A DNA stretch of 5,404 bases from Clostridia bacterium (lineage in GTDB: Bacteria; Bacillota; Clostridia; Oscillospirales; CAG-272), in assembly GCA_017629395.1 (NCBI GenBank), contig JAGBXH010000279.1, positions 1 through 5,404 of the forward strand. Direction: 5' to 3'. The notes beneath the pieces are model-generated. The model worked only from the letters and a program-made list of their open reading frames with translations, was not told where the DNA came from and did no database searches. Both the position numbers and the translations under genes were made by a program. Shown one piece after another: positions 4,963 to 5,404 of this stretch. Position 1 is the first letter of the stretch. The number at the start of each line of letters is the position of its first letter.

Positions 4963-5404
4963 TTATTGGGTGAGAGCAATATCGCAAAGCGATACGCCCG
5001 CGTCGCACAGGAATATGCCCGCATTGCCGTTAGCTGCATCGATCCTGACGCTGCCGTACAGTGAGCCGTCGATCCAGATATTGACCGTATCCGCGCTAAC
5101 CTCCAACGAAAACAGGTGAAAATCGTTTGACGTAAAGAAGAAATTGGGTCTTGCGTAAAGCTCGGTTTCCTTGCCGTCCGTTACGTCTACAAGGCGCAAC
5201 AGATTCTGTGCATGGCAAACGCGCAGCTCGCGGTAACCGTTTTCACGGATAGCAAAGCGAATGCCGTAGCCGCGCTGTGCGGAGCTTTGCTCTGCGTGCT
5301 CAAGGCGTATGCCGCAGCCAAGCGTCAGCGTTTGATAGGTCTGCTTGGTTTGCAGCAGCAAGTCCCCAAGTCCGCGCGCCTGCAAGTAGACCTTGCCGTC
5401 CTCG
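4963..5404 (-). CDS. LamG/concanavalin-like beta-sandwich protein, C-terminal part (partial)
   Basis: The open frame has no stop up to the right edge, so the visible 146 residues are the C-terminal end of a longer protein; no start lies in the window. The visible part looks like a beta sandwich of the concanavalin A / laminin G type. It has alternating strands such as YQTLTLGCGIRLEH, GYGIRFAIRENGYRELRV and FHLFSLEVSADTVNIWIDG, followed by SLYGSVRIDA and NGNAGIFLCDAGVSLCDIAL. The phrase of the form FxxFSLEVxxDTVxIWIDGxLYGSV is the usual central strand pair of family-16-like, DUF1080-like and LamG domains. Such domains bind or cleave sugars, usually outside the cell, but no catalytic acid pair can be assigned here. 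It ends in TAA 10 bases from the shared terminator. The protein could be a lectin-like module on a larger surface enzyme or an independent protein; the N-terminal part beyond the window would decide. Confidence 0.72.
   Translation of the reverse strand, partial: EDGKVYLQARGLGDLLLQTKQTYQTLTLGCGIRLEHAEQSSAQRGYGIRFAIRENGYRELRVCHAQNLLRLVDVTDGKETELYARPNFFFTSNDFHLFSLEVSADTVNIWIDGSLYGSVRIDAANGNAGIFLCDAGVSLCDIALTQ

Noticed and set aside
4110..5039. A 309-codon open frame on the minus strand across the lipoprotein gene
   Set aside because: It is antisense to a gene with a signal peptide, lipobox, promoter and ribosome site. It is low-complexity Gly/Arg/Ser caused by the repeated Thr, Glu and Pro codons, and it reads straight through the terminator hairpin.

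Overview
The window most likely comes from a Bacillota chromosome, probably a Clostridia-type gut anaerobe. Three things point that way: an IreB/UPF0297 gene, strong AGGAG-type ribosome binding sites with consensus sigma-A promoters (all with 17-base spacers), and a lipoprotein with a Thr/Glu/Ala/Pro-rich linker. Family-level placement cannot be made from the sequence. Coding DNA is moderately GC-rich and the short intergenic gaps are AT-rich.

Layout. (1) 1-522, minus: N-terminal 174 residues of SerC, phosphoserine aminotransferase, with its own promoter at 558-586. (2) 701-1330, minus: a 209-residue protein that resembles the flavin-dependent thymidylate synthase (ThyX) fold but lacks the RHR signature. 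It has its own promoter (1366-1394) and a terminator (about 630-669). (3) 1400-3882, minus: a compact three-gene unit in the order ireB, ribF, serine-type D,D-carboxypeptidase, driven from a promoter at 3919-3947. No terminator separates it from gene 2, so readthrough into the ThyX-like gene is plausible. (4) 3883-4094: a 212-base divergent promoter region. (5) 4095-4907, plus: a secreted lipoprotein with a TEAP-type linker and a C-terminal beta-rich domain. (6) 4927-4953: a hairpin that can terminate both converging genes. (7) 4963-5404, minus: the C-terminal end of a LamG/concanavalin-like beta-sandwich protein that runs off the window.

How the genes fit together. ireB, ribF and the carboxypeptidase share a transcript, joining a small regulator known in Enterococcus as a target of the PASTA kinase, FMN/FAD synthesis, and peptidoglycan trimming. 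The downstream ThyX-like protein belongs to an FAD-using superfamily, so a flavin link with RibF is possible but unproven. The lipoprotein and the C-terminal gene both look like cell-surface or carbohydrate-related proteins.

No mobile element, CRISPR array, tRNA, rRNA or riboswitch was seen. The most unusual points are three family members with altered key positions: the ThyX-like protein without RHR, a carboxypeptidase with non-standard second and third active-site motifs, and an IreB without the N-terminal phospho-threonine tail.
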